A stretch of 64,000 bases of DNA from UBA8079 sp049601915 (lineage in GTDB: Bacteria > Pseudomonadota > Alphaproteobacteria > UBA6615), in assembly GCA_049601915.1 (NCBI GenBank), contig JBMYRB010000002.1, forward strand, positions 558,001-622,000. The letters are read 5' to 3'. The notes beneath the pieces were generated by a model that did not search any database, was not told where the DNA came from, and saw only the letters and a list, made by a program, of their open reading frames with translations. Below, piece by piece: positions 35,829 through 44,080 of the stretch. Within the stretch, counting starts at the first letter, position 1; each line of letters opens with the position of its first letter. Both the position numbers and the translations under genes were made by a program.

Positions 35829-36377
35829 ATGGCGAAAAGAAGCGATGCCGTTGAACGGCATGTTCTGGCGGTACTGGTGGACAACGAACCTGGCGTTCTA
35901 GCGCGCGTGGTGGGTCTGTTCTCCGGCCGCGGATACAATATCGAAACCCTGACGGTGGCGGCGGTGAGCGAGGATGAAACATCATCGCGGATCAACATCG
36001 TGACGACCGGCACGCCGATGATCATCGAACAGATCAAGGCGCAGCTGGAACGCCTTGTGCCGATCCGCGATGTTCACGACCTGACCGAAGAGGGGCCGCA
36101 TGTCGCCCATGAAGTGGCACTGGTGAAAATCGAGAACGAAGGTTCCGAACGTCGCGAGGCGCTTCGGATCGCCGATATTTTTCGCGCGCGCGTTGTCGAT
36201 ACGGGCGTGGATTCATTCGTCTTTTCCCTGACCGGCGCGTCGGAGAAAGTCGACAGCTTCCTGCAGCTTATGCGCAACCTGGGGCGGACCGAAATATCCC
36301 GTTCGGGGGTAGTCGCACTCCAGCGAAGTAACAAGGATGGCGTCCCTAATCTGTCCGGCGGACTGGACGACGATTAG
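35829..36377 (+). CDS. ilvN: Acetolactate synthase, small regulatory subunit
   Basis: Regulatory subunit that raises activity of the large subunit and confers feedback inhibition by valine. The 182-residue protein has the N-terminal ACT domain (RHVLAVLVDNEPGVLARVVG, LFSGRGYNIETLTV), a second conserved block (HEVALVKIENEGSERREALR, IADIFRARVVDTG) and the ending LGRTEISRSGVVALQRSNK. Size is that of the IlvH/IlvN long form of proteobacteria. Lies 69 bases after ilvB; the gap holds a short GC-rich hairpin at about 35775-35794. Confidence 0.94.
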   Translation: MAKRSDAVERHVLAVLVDNEPGVLARVVGLFSGRGYNIETLTVAAVSEDETSSRINIVTTGTPMIIEQIKAQLERLVPIRDVHDLTEEGPHVAHEVALVKIENEGSERREALRIADIFRARVVDTGVDSFVFSLTGASEKVDSFLQLMRNLGRTEISRSGVVALQRSNKDGVPNLSGGLDDD

Positions 36378-36496
36378 ATGACGGTACGACGGGTCATTGC
36401 CCGGCGGCACCGAGCACTGTAAAACCGCGCCACACCGGGCGCGGAAACGCGAAACCACCGATACATCAAGACTGACGCAGAACAGGGAACAGAGAT

Positions 36497-37516
36497 ATGC
36501 GCGTTTATTATGACCGCGACGCGGACGTGAATCTGATCAAGGGCAAGAATGTTGCCATTATTGGTTATGGCAGCCAGGGCCATGCCCATGCCATGAACCT
36601 ACGCGACAGCGGTGCGACGAATGTCGTGATTGCGCTGCGCGCGGACTCATCCAGTGTCGCCAAGGCGGAGGCGGCCGGGTTTGAAGTGAAGACTTCTGCC
36701 GATGCGGCCGCCTGGGCGGACGTGGTGATGCTGGCTATCCCCGACGAGTTGCAGCGGGATCTCTACTACGATCACCTGCATGAGAATTTGAAGGAAAATG
36801 CCGCCATCGCCTTCGCGCATGGTCTGAACGTGCATTTCAACCTGATCGAACCGCGGGCGGATCTGGATGTGTTCATGCTCGCCCCGAAGGGTCCGGGACA
36901 TACCGTTCGCGCCGAGTATGAACGCGGCGCGGGTGTGCCGAGCCTTCTGGCGGTGCATCAGGATTCCAGCGGCAATTGCCATGACATCGCGCTCAGTTAT
37001 GGCTCGGCCATTGGCGGCGGTCGTGCGGGAATCATCGAAACCACGTTCAAGGAAGAGTGCGAGACCGATCTGTTCGGCGAGCAGACCGTTCTTTGCGGCG
37101 GCCTTTCGGCACTTATCCAGGCGGGCTTCGAGACCCTTGTCGAGGCGGGCTATGCCCCCGAGATGGCGTATTTCGAGTGCGTTCACGAAGTGAAGCTGAT
37201 CGTCGACCTGATCTACGAAGGTGGCCTCGCCAACATGCGCTACTCGATCTCGAATACGGCCGAGTATGGAGATTATACCCGTGGCCCGCGCCTGGTGACG
37301 GACGAGACCCGCGCGGAGATGCGCAAGATCCTCAAGGAGATCCAGGACGGCGACTTCGCGCGTGAGTGGATGCTCGAGAATCAGGTCGGTCAGGCCTCGT
37401 TCAAGACCGTTCGTCGCCTGCAGGCGGACCAGCAGCTTGAAGAGACCGGTGCCAAGCTGCGCGGCATGATGCCGTGGATCGCCGAAAATGCGATGGTCGA
37501 CAAGTCCAAGAACTAG
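36497..37516 (+). CDS. ilvC: Ketol-acid reductoisomerase, class I
   Basis: IlvC isomerises and reduces acetolactate with NADPH, the second common step of branched-chain amino acid synthesis. At 339 residues it is the short class I form. It starts MRVYYDRDADVNLIKGKNVA, with the nucleotide loop IGYGSQGHAHAMNLRDSG, LAPKGPGHTVRAEYERG, metal-ligand segment KEECETDLFGEQTVLCGG and YFECVHEVKLIVDLIYEGG. Third gene of the ilv cluster; a hairpin follows 20 bases after the stop. Confidence 0.97.
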   Translation: MRVYYDRDADVNLIKGKNVAIIGYGSQGHAHAMNLRDSGATNVVIALRADSSSVAKAEAAGFEVKTSADAAAWADVVMLAIPDELQRDLYYDHLHENLKENAAIAFAHGLNVHFNLIEPRADLDVFMLAPKGPGHTVRAEYERGAGVPSLLAVHQDSSGNCHDIALSYGSAIGGGRAGIIETTFKEECETDLFGEQTVLCGGLSALIQAGFETLVEAGYAPEMAYFECVHEVKLIVDLIYEGGLANMRYSISNTAEYGDYTRGPRLVTDETRAEMRKILKEIQDGDFAREWMLENQVGQASFKTVRRLQADQQLEETGAKLRGMMPWIAENAMVDKSKN

Positions 37517-37536
37517 ATTGGTCCGGAATTCGTTCA

Positions 37537-37565
37537 GTCCGTGCGCCGAAATATGGCGTGCGGAC
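37537..37565 (+). terminator. Hairpin after ilvC
   Basis: GTCCGTGCGCC and GGCGTGCGGAC form an 11-bp stem with two G-U pairs around a 7-base loop, 20 bases after the ilvC stop. No T-run follows, so it may be a weak or Rho-assisted terminator or an mRNA 3' end stabiliser. Confidence 0.5.
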
Positions 37566-37801
37566 CGAAACCGACTGGTTTGGTTAACAAAATCGTTGCG
37601 GTCGAACGTAAAATCGCTCTAAAACAAGGGCGTTAAGGCACTTTCTTTGCATTCTGGTGAACCGATTGTTCATCTTTTATTAACTTCCCTGCGTCGATTC
37701 TTCGGGTTCGAGGTTCCGCCGGGGCCGTTAGGGAGATTCGAGGCGTGGCGAAAGTCCGCACAGTAGTTGATGTATCGGCGCATTCCGCTTGCGGTTTGCC
37801 G

Positions 37802-37882
37802 ATGGCTGATCTGTGCCTGAACACGCTCGATCTCGGCGCGCTTCTTATCGGCAGTGCGGCCCTGCGACTTAGGTGCCCCTGA
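37802..37882 (+). CDS. Possible leucine-rich leader peptide of leuA
   Basis: A 26-codon frame contains eight leucine codons (LCLNTLDLGALLIGS, then ALRLRCP) and ends inside the 5' arm of the terminator hairpin before leuA. Leucine-rich leaders are known to sense charged tRNA-Leu in attenuation of leu operons. Against it: no clear ribosome binding site, no run of consecutive leucine codons, and the stop lies in the terminator arm, unlike the classic layout, so a ribosome finishing the peptide would block the terminator rather than allow it. The opposite strand is also open here. Confidence 0.3.
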   Translation: MADLCLNTLDLGALLIGSAALRLRCP

Positions 37883-37926
37883 ACATAAGCAGACCATACG
37901 GCCTGTGTTGTTCAGGGGGAGTTTTT
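37876..37926 (+). terminator. Intrinsic terminator hairpin just upstream of leuA
   Basis: CCCCTGAAC (37876-37884) pairs perfectly with GTTCAGGGG (37910-37918), closing a loop that has its own short CAG/CTG stem, and TTTTT follows at 37922-37926. It ends 37 bases before the leuA ATG. A terminator in this position, not after a gene, points to premature termination control of leuA or to the end of a small RNA made from the 400-base region upstream, where I see no conserved gene. Confidence 0.65.
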
Positions 37927-37963
37927 CACCCGAAGTCAGCAAACCGAATTTGAGGCAGGACCA

Positions 37964-39559
37964 ATGACCGCCACCGAAACAAACACACAAGGCAAAGATT
38001 CGTCGGTCGACAAGAGCGATCCGAATTACGTTCGTATTTTTGACACCACGTTGCGCGACGGCGAGCAATCGCCGGGTTGCTCGATGAACCTCGAAGAGAA
38101 AGTGCGTGTCGCGCAAATTCTTGAAGAGCTCGGGGTCGACATCATCGAAGCCGGCTTTCCGATCGCATCGAACGGCGACTTCGAGGCTGTGCGAGAAGTC
38201 GCCAGCACGATCAAGAGATCGACTGTGGCTGGGCTTGCCCGCGCGGCCCATCAGGACATCGACCGCGCCTGGGAGGCCGTCAAAGTGGCCGAGCTGCCGC
38301 GCATTCATACGTTCCTGTCGACCAGTCCGCTGCATATGAAGTTCAAGCTCCAGATGGAGCCGGACGAAGTGCATGACGCGGTCATCGACAGCGTCAGCTA
38401 CGCGCGCAACCTTTGCCCCGATGTCGAATGGTCTCCGGAGGACGGTTCGCGAACCGAGAATGATTTTCTTTGCCGGACAGTTGAAAGCGCCATTCGGGCC
38501 GGCGCCTCCACGATCAACATTCCCGACACGGTCGGTTATGCGGTGCCCGAGGAATTTGCCGCGTTGATCGAGATGCTTTTCAACCGGGTGCCGAATATCG
38601 ACAAGGCCGTGATCTCGGTGCATTGCCATAATGATCTCGGGCTCGCTGTTGCCAATTCGCTGGCCGCCGTGGGGGCCGGCGCGCGTCAGGTCGAATGCAC
38701 CATCAACGGCATCGGCGAGCGGGCGGGTAACTGCGCGCTCGAGGAAATTATCATGGCCCTGCGCACGCGTCATGACGCGATGCCCTATCTGACCGGTGCG
38801 GATTCGACCGTGATCACCCGCGCCAGCCATCTCGTTTCCACGATCACCGGTTTTAACGTGCAGCCGAACAAGGCGATCGTCGGCGCCAATGCATTCGCGC
38901 ATGAGTCGGGAATTCACCAGGATGGTGTACTCAAGAATGCCGAGACCTATGAGATCATGACGCCGGAATCGGTTGGCTTGAACGAATCCAATCTGGTGAT
39001 GGGCAAACATTCGGGCAGTCATGCCTTCCGTGAGAAGCTCAAGGACCTCGGCTATGGCGACATGGGCGACAACGCCGTGCGCGATGCCTTCCAGAGGTTC
39101 AAGGATCTCGCGGACAAAAAGAAAGAGCTCTTCGACGAGGATCTGATTGCTCTCGTTGATGACACAATTCAGCACGAGAATGTTCGGCTCAAGTTTGTAT
39201 CTCTGCAGGTGCGCGCTGGCTCGAAAGGGCCCCAGGAGGCTGATCTTGAGATCGAAATCGATGGTGAACTCGTGAAGACGACGGCGCAGGGCAACGGCCC
39301 GGTCGACGCGACGTTCAATGCGATCGGCGAGTTGTTCCCGCATGAAGCCAAACTGCAACTCTACCAGGTGCACGCGGTGACGGGTGGGACGGACGCTCAG
39401 GCCGAAGTGACGGTCCGTCTCGACGAGAATGGCAAGACCGTGAACGGGCAGAGTGCCGACGCAGACACCCTTGTCGCGTCCGCGCGGGCCTATCTGCACG
39501 GGCTGAACAAACTGCTTGTGAAACGAGAAAAAACCGCGCCGGCGGCTTTGTCGGCGTAG
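37964..39559 (+). CDS. leuA: 2-isopropylmalate synthase
   Basis: LeuA condenses 2-ketoisovalerate with acetyl-CoA, the committed step to leucine. The 531-residue protein has the HMGL-like TIM barrel with VRIFDTTLRDGEQSPGCSMN, EAGFPIASNGDFEAV, VHCHNDLGLAVANSLAAVGA (metal His pair) and INGIGERAGNCALEEI, and AFAHESGIHQDGVLKN in the linker. The last 130 residues form the LeuA regulatory domain that binds leucine for feedback inhibition. Follows ilvBNC, whose pathway supplies its substrate, but it has its own upstream terminator region. GC hairpin after the stop. Confidence 0.96.
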   Translation: MTATETNTQGKDSSVDKSDPNYVRIFDTTLRDGEQSPGCSMNLEEKVRVAQILEELGVDIIEAGFPIASNGDFEAVREVASTIKRSTVAGLARAAHQDIDRAWEAVKVAELPRIHTFLSTSPLHMKFKLQMEPDEVHDAVIDSVSYARNLCPDVEWSPEDGSRTENDFLCRTVESAIRAGASTINIPDTVGYAVPEEFAALIEMLFNRVPNIDKAVISVHCHNDLGLAVANSLAAVGAGARQVECTINGIGERAGNCALEEIIMALRTRHDAMPYLTGADSTVITRASHLVSTITGFNVQPNKAIVGANAFAHESGIHQDGVLKNAETYEIMTPESVGLNESNLVMGKHSGSHAFREKLKDLGYGDMGDNAVRDAFQRFKDLADKKKELFDEDLIALVDDTIQHENVRLKFVSLQVRAGSKGPQEADLEIEIDGELVKTTAQGNGPVDATFNAIGELFPHEAKLQLYQVHAVTGGTDAQAEVTVRLDENGKTVNGQSADADTLVASARAYLHGLNKLLVKREKTAPAALSA

Positions 39560-39568
39560 TCGGTAACT

Positions 39569-39592
39569 GGGCGGAGCTCTGGCGCTCCGCCC
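39569..39592 (+). terminator. Hairpin after leuA
   Basis: GGGCGGAGC and GCTCCGCCC form a perfect 9-bp stem around a 6-base loop, 10 bases after the leuA stop. A short TTTT comes 10 bases later, so termination is plausible but not textbook. Confidence 0.6.
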
Positions 39593-39639
39593 GGACCCAT
39601 CTTTTGGGGTCGAACAATTAACAGGCGAGGCGACGCATT

Positions 39640-40680
39640 ATGTTTTCGCGAATCATGGGAGCGCTTTCCGCTGACATGGCAATGGACCTTGGGACGGCGA
39701 ACACCCTGGTCTACGTCAAGGGGCGGGATATTGTCCTGAATGAACCGTCGGTGGTTGCGATCGCCGAATCCAAGGGCAAGAAAAAGGTACTCGCTGTCGG
39801 CAACGAGGCGAAGCAAATGCTCGGGCGAACACCGGGCAACATACAGGCAATCCGTCCGCTGCGCGATGGCGTGATCGCGGACTTCGAGGTTGCCGAAGAG
39901 ATGATCAAGGAATTTATCCGCAAGGTGCATAACCGGCGTGGCTTCCACAGCCCGCAGATTGTCGTCTGCGTGCCGTCTGGCTCCACCGCGGTTGAACGCA
40001 GGGCCATTCAGGAATCTGCCGAGAGTGCGGGCGCGCGCCGTGTCTGGCTGATCGAGGAGCCAATGGCGGCCGCCATCGGCGCCGGGCTGCCGGTGACAGA
40101 GCCGACCGGTTCGATGGTCGTCGATATCGGCGGTGGCACCACGGAAGTGGCTGTCCTTTCGCTGGGTGGCATCGTCTATTCGCGGAGCGTGCGGGTCGGC
40201 GGCGACAAGATGGACGAAGCCATCATTGGTTACATCCGACGCAATCATAATTTGCTGGTCGGTGAATCGAGTGCGGAGCGGATTAAAAAGGAAATCGGGT
40301 CAGCTTGTCCGCCCGAGGACGGCGAAGGCCGCACGATGGAGATCAAGGGGCGCGACCTGATGAACGGCGTGCCGAAGGAGATCATCATCACCGAGCGGCA
40401 GATTGCCGAGAGTTTGGCGGAACCAATCAGTGCCATCATCGACGCGGTCAAAGTTGCGCTGGAACATACGGCTCCGGAACTGGCGGCCGATATCGTCGAC
40501 AAGGGTATTGTCCTGACGGGCGGCGGCGCACTGCTCGGCAATCTCGATTATGTGCTGCGGCACGCGACGGGACTTCCGGTCTCTATAGCGGATGACCCGC
40601 TCACATGTGTGGTGTGCGGCACGGGCCGTGCGCTTGAGGAATTCAAGAAGCTGAAGGATGTTCTGGTCAGCATGTACTGA
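39640..40680 (+). CDS. mreB: Rod shape-determining protein MreB
   Basis: MreB is the bacterial actin that organises lateral wall synthesis. The 346-residue product shows the actin-fold nucleotide motifs MDLGTANTLVYVKGRDIVLN (phosphate 1), VVDIGGGTTEVAVLSLGGIV (phosphate 2) and GIVLTGGGALLGNLDYVL (adenosine), and the family segment AGARRVWLIEEPMAAAIGAG. AGGCGAGG precedes the ATG. First gene of mreB-mreC-mreD-mrdA-mrdB, all on the plus strand. Confidence 0.97.
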   Translation: MFSRIMGALSADMAMDLGTANTLVYVKGRDIVLNEPSVVAIAESKGKKKVLAVGNEAKQMLGRTPGNIQAIRPLRDGVIADFEVAEEMIKEFIRKVHNRRGFHSPQIVVCVPSGSTAVERRAIQESAESAGARRVWLIEEPMAAAIGAGLPVTEPTGSMVVDIGGGTTEVAVLSLGGIVYSRSVRVGGDKMDEAIIGYIRRNHNLLVGESSAERIKKEIGSACPPEDGEGRTMEIKGRDLMNGVPKEIIITERQIAESLAEPISAIIDAVKVALEHTAPELAADIVDKGIVLTGGGALLGNLDYVLRHATGLPVSIADDPLTCVVCGTGRALEEFKKLKDVLVSMY

Positions 40681-40726
40681 TCGGACACCGGAGTGACGGC
40701 GAAACCCTGGACGACTGGATAGTCTG

Positions 40727-41671
40727 GTGTCGAAACGAAATGCGAGCATGTCGGTTGCCGGTTTGGCCGTGCCGATACGCATCTGGGGCCAGAGATTTGC
40801 GTTTCTCGGGCTGGTGGCGGTTGCGTTCGCGTTAATACTCCTCAGTAAGGCGGAAACCGGTGCGCTGGAACGCGCCCGGGCCGCGATTGTGGATGCCACG
40901 ATACCCGTCCTCGATGTCATGTCGCGCCCTGTCGAGGTGGGTCAGTCGATGGCCCAGTCTGTCGAAAGCTTTTTTGTTGTCCGGGCCGAGAATGACCGGC
41001 TGCGCCAGGAGAATGCGCGGCTGCTGCGCTGGATGTTGATGGCGCAACAGCTGGAGGTCGAAAACGCGACCTTGCGCGCACAGCTTGATTTCATTCCCGG
41101 AACCGAACCCCGGGCGATTACCGCGCGGGTAGTAGCCGATACCGGTGGCGCGTTCTTCCATAGTCTGTTGATCAATGCGGGGGCGCGTCACTTCGTGCAG
41201 CGTGGACAGGCGGTCGTCTCCCATGGCGGCTTGGTCGGTCGGGTTGTGGAAGTGGGCGATCGGTCGGCGCGCGTGTTGCTGTTGACCGACCTAAACTCCC
41301 GTATTCCGGCGATCGTGAAATCTACCGGTGACCGCGTCATTGTGACGGGTGACAACACGCCCTGGCCGACGCTGACCTATCTCGCATCGAATTCTCCGGT
41401 CTCGGCAGGCGATCGAGTGCTGACCTCCGGACATGGCGGTGTCTTTCCGCCGGGGCTCGTGATCGGCGTCGTCGCCGAGGCGAGTGAAGCACGGGTCACC
41501 ATTCAGCCTGCCGTACCGTTATCGCAGGTAAGTGAAGCGCGGGTGCTCGACTATGGCGTGAACGGCATTCTGCCGCCGCCGGAACAGGTTCCCGCGAGGG
41601 CCCCGCAGCGGCCGGCCGATCTGGCAGGGCCGTCCGCGGCTCCAGCCGCTGACGCAGAGCCGACCCAATGA
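40727..41671 (+). CDS. mreC: Rod shape-determining protein MreC
   Basis: MreC is a bitopic scaffold that regulates PBP2 in the elongation complex. The 314-residue product has a membrane segment (about 26-42, FLGLVAVAFALILLSK), a coiled coil (ENDRLRQENARLLRWMLMAQ) and the beta-barrel domain (GARHFVQRGQAVVSHGGLVG, then VGDRSARVLLLTDLNSRIPA, GDRVLTSGHGGVFPPGL). A Pro/Ala-rich tail ends the protein. The start is uncertain: GTG at 40727 or ATG at 40748; neither has a strong ribosome site. Its stop overlaps the mreD start by 4 bases. Confidence 0.92.
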   Translation: MSKRNASMSVAGLAVPIRIWGQRFAFLGLVAVAFALILLSKAETGALERARAAIVDATIPVLDVMSRPVEVGQSMAQSVESFFVVRAENDRLRQENARLLRWMLMAQQLEVENATLRAQLDFIPGTEPRAITARVVADTGGAFFHSLLINAGARHFVQRGQAVVSHGGLVGRVVEVGDRSARVLLLTDLNSRIPAIVKSTGDRVIVTGDNTPWPTLTYLASNSPVSAGDRVLTSGHGGVFPPGLVIGVVAEASEARVTIQPAVPLSQVSEARVLDYGVNGILPPPEQVPARAPQRPADLAGPSAAPAADAEPTQ

Positions 41672-42192
41672 ACGCGGCCACGTTCGGCCCCGTCCTCGGA
41701 TTCTCCCGGCGGGTTGTGCCGGGCCTCACCACCCTCCTGCTGATCCTGCTGGCGCAGCTGCCGATGCCGCTGCCTTTCCTTCCCGATATCGCCCCGGCAT
41801 TGCCGTTGATGGCGATCTACTACTGGGTCGTCTTCCGCCCTGACCTGATGCCCCGGATCCTGGTGTTCGCACTGGGTCTGTTCCACGACGCGCTGATCGG
41901 CGCTCCGTTTGGGTTGTCGGGCCTGATCTATCTGCTCGCGCACGGGTTCGTTCTCAACCAGCGCCGTTTTCTCGTCGGCAAACCGTTCTGGATTTTCTGG
42001 TCGGGCTTCGCCATCGTCACGCCGGTGGCGGCGTTCCTGACCTGGTTACTGGCATCGGTGCTTCGCGGGGCGATCCTGCCCACCGATGTGGTGCTGATGG
42101 GCATGCTCCTGACCGTAATCACTTTTCCCGCTATCGCCTGGGTGCTGCTGTACAGCCAACGCTGGCTCGTCGGCTCGGCGCAGCCGTCATGA
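41668..42192 (+). CDS. mreD: Rod shape-determining protein MreD
   Basis: Small polytopic membrane protein of the elongation complex. The 174 residues include about five hydrophobic segments, with family-like features PFLPDIAPALPLMAIYYWVV and LGLFHDALIGAPFGLSGLIY. Sequence is poorly conserved in this family; the assignment rests on topology and on strict position between mreC (4-base overlap) and mrdA (4-base overlap). Confidence 0.88.
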   Translation: MNAATFGPVLGFSRRVVPGLTTLLLILLAQLPMPLPFLPDIAPALPLMAIYYWVVFRPDLMPRILVFALGLFHDALIGAPFGLSGLIYLLAHGFVLNQRRFLVGKPFWIFWSGFAIVTPVAAFLTWLLASVLRGAILPTDVVLMGMLLTVITFPAIAWVLLYSQRWLVGSAQPS

Positions 42193-44078
42193 ACAATCGC
42201 GACAATGATCGTCAGCGGCAGTTCACGCGCCGCGCGGCACTCTTGGCTGGGGGCCAGTTCAGTCTTCTGACCGCGCTCGTCGGCCGGATGTACTACCTGC
42301 AGGTGGTCGAATCCGAGCGCTACCACATGCTGGCCGAGGAAAACCGGATCAACATGCGGCTTCTGCCGCCGTCTCGCGGCCGGGTCATTGACCGGTTCGG
42401 TGTGCCCATTGCGGTCAACCATCAGAATTACCGCGTGCTGCTGAAAGCCGAGAACGCGCCGGACGTTTCGGCGGTGCTGGATCGTCTTTCGATGATCATA
42501 CCGATTAGCGATGACGAGAAGGCGCGGGTCCTCAAGGAAATTCGCCGGCGCAAAAAATTCGTGCCTGTGACCGTTCGAGAGTTTCTTGATTGGGAAGATG
42601 TCGCGCAGCTCGAGGTGAACACGCCTGATCTCCCGGGCATCGATATCGACGTTGGTGAGCGGCGTTTCTATCCCAACGGTGAGGCGGGCGCGCATATCCT
42701 CGGTTATGTGGGGTCACCCCGACCGCAAGATCTTTCTGGCGATCCGCTGCTTGAACTGCCCGGTTTTAAAGTGGGGCGCAGTGGTGTCGAGCTGTCGTTT
42801 GATCTGCCGTTGCGCGGACGCGCCGGCGCCAGCCAGATTGAGGTGAATTCCGTCGGCCGCGTCATTCGCGAGCTCGACCGGCAGGATGGCGACCCGGGCC
42901 AGGATGTGGTCCTGACCATCGATATGGCGCTTCAGCAGGAGGCCATGAAACGACTGGGTGATGAGGCCGGGTCGGTGGTCGTGATGGATGTCGAGACGGG
43001 CGGGGTCATTGTTCAGGCGTCAACGCCGAGTTTCGACCCCAACGCCTTTACCGAAGGCCTGAGCACGGCCCAGTGGCGCGCCGTCGCTGACAATGAACGA
43101 GCGCCCCTGCGCAACAAGGCGCTCGCGGGCGAATATGCACCGGGCTCGACCTTCAAGATGATCGTGGCGCTCGCGGCACTTCAAGCGGGTTTGGTGACAC
43201 CGGAAACGGACTATTTTTGCCCCGGTTTTCTTGAAGTCGGCGATGGCAAGTTTCATTGCTGGCGTCGCCAGGGCCATGGTCATGTGAATCTCGACCGGGG
43301 CATTGCGGAATCCTGCGATGTGTATTTCTACGAAGTCGCACGGCGCGTGGGCATCGACAACATCGCGCGTATGGCGAACAAGTTCGGCTTGGGTGCCGAG
43401 CTGGGAATGGACATGCCCGGCGAGCGGGCAGGGCTAATACCGAGCAAGGCCTGGAAGCGTGCTGTCATTGGCCAGCCATGGGTTTTTGGTGAAACGCTGG
43501 TAGCCGGTATTGGCCAGGGCTTTATCACCACCACGCCCATGCAACTCGCGACCATGACCGCGCGTATGGTCAACGGCGGCAAGGCCGTCAGTCCCCATTT
43601 GGCGCGTGACGTCGTGGTGCGGGATACGCTTGCTGCACGCGTGCTCGCCGAAACCGAAACGATTGATGTGGATCCCCGGCATCTGAAGTCGGTCATGGAT
43701 GCCATGACGCTTGTGACAGAATCCCCGGCGGGTACGGCCCACGCTGCACGGATCATGACGCGGGGCCTGTCGATGGGGGGCAAGACCGGGACGGCTCAGG
43801 TCCGGCGGATCACCCAGCGTGAACGCGACGGCGGTGTGATCAAGAACAAGGACTTGCCCTGGCGTTTTCGCGATCACGCATTGTTTGTCGGCTACGGGCC
43901 CGTGAAGGCGCCGCGCTACTCCATTTCGGTGGTTGTTGAGCATGGTGGCGGCGGTTCGGCTGTCGCCGCGCCGATTGCCCGCGATGTCATGACGCAAACC
44001 CTGATTCGCGATCCCGCGCGGCTGGCACCCGGTGCTAACGTGGCGGGTCTGCGTGCGCCGGGCAGTCAGGATGGTTGA
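42189..44078 (+). CDS. mrdA: Penicillin-binding protein 2, elongation transpeptidase
   Basis: PBP2 cross-links peptidoglycan during rod elongation with RodA as its glycosyltransferase partner. The 629-residue protein has one N-terminal membrane segment, a dimerisation domain (about 60-230, ending near YVGSPRPQDLSGDPLLELPG) and a transpeptidase domain with the three motifs: STFK (in EYAPGSTFKMIVALAAL), SCD (in IAESCDVYFYEVARR) and KTG (in MGGKTGTAQVRR). The FNRMT-like features of FtsI are absent. Sits between mreD and mrdB with a 4-base overlap upstream. Confidence 0.95.
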   Translation: MNNRDNDRQRQFTRRAALLAGGQFSLLTALVGRMYYLQVVESERYHMLAEENRINMRLLPPSRGRVIDRFGVPIAVNHQNYRVLLKAENAPDVSAVLDRLSMIIPISDDEKARVLKEIRRRKKFVPVTVREFLDWEDVAQLEVNTPDLPGIDIDVGERRFYPNGEAGAHILGYVGSPRPQDLSGDPLLELPGFKVGRSGVELSFDLPLRGRAGASQIEVNSVGRVIRELDRQDGDPGQDVVLTIDMALQQEAMKRLGDEAGSVVVMDVETGGVIVQASTPSFDPNAFTEGLSTAQWRAVADNERAPLRNKALAGEYAPGSTFKMIVALAALQAGLVTPETDYFCPGFLEVGDGKFHCWRRQGHGHVNLDRGIAESCDVYFYEVARRVGIDNIARMANKFGLGAELGMDMPGERAGLIPSKAWKRAVIGQPWVFGETLVAGIGQGFITTTPMQLATMTARMVNGGKAVSPHLARDVVVRDTLAARVLAETETIDVDPRHLKSVMDAMTLVTESPAGTAHAARIMTRGLSMGGKTGTAQVRRITQRERDGGVIKNKDLPWRFRDHALFVGYGPVKAPRYSISVVVEHGGGGSAVAAPIARDVMTQTLIRDPARLAPGANVAGLRAPGSQDG

Positions 44079-44080
44079 CC

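Noticed and set aside
37670..39499. 609-codon open frame antisense to leuA and its upstream region
   Set aside because: It mirrors a certain gene and has no recognisable domain; GC-rich genes often leave such open shadows. The part upstream of leuA (37670-37870) has somewhat coding-like codon choice but no match I recognise.
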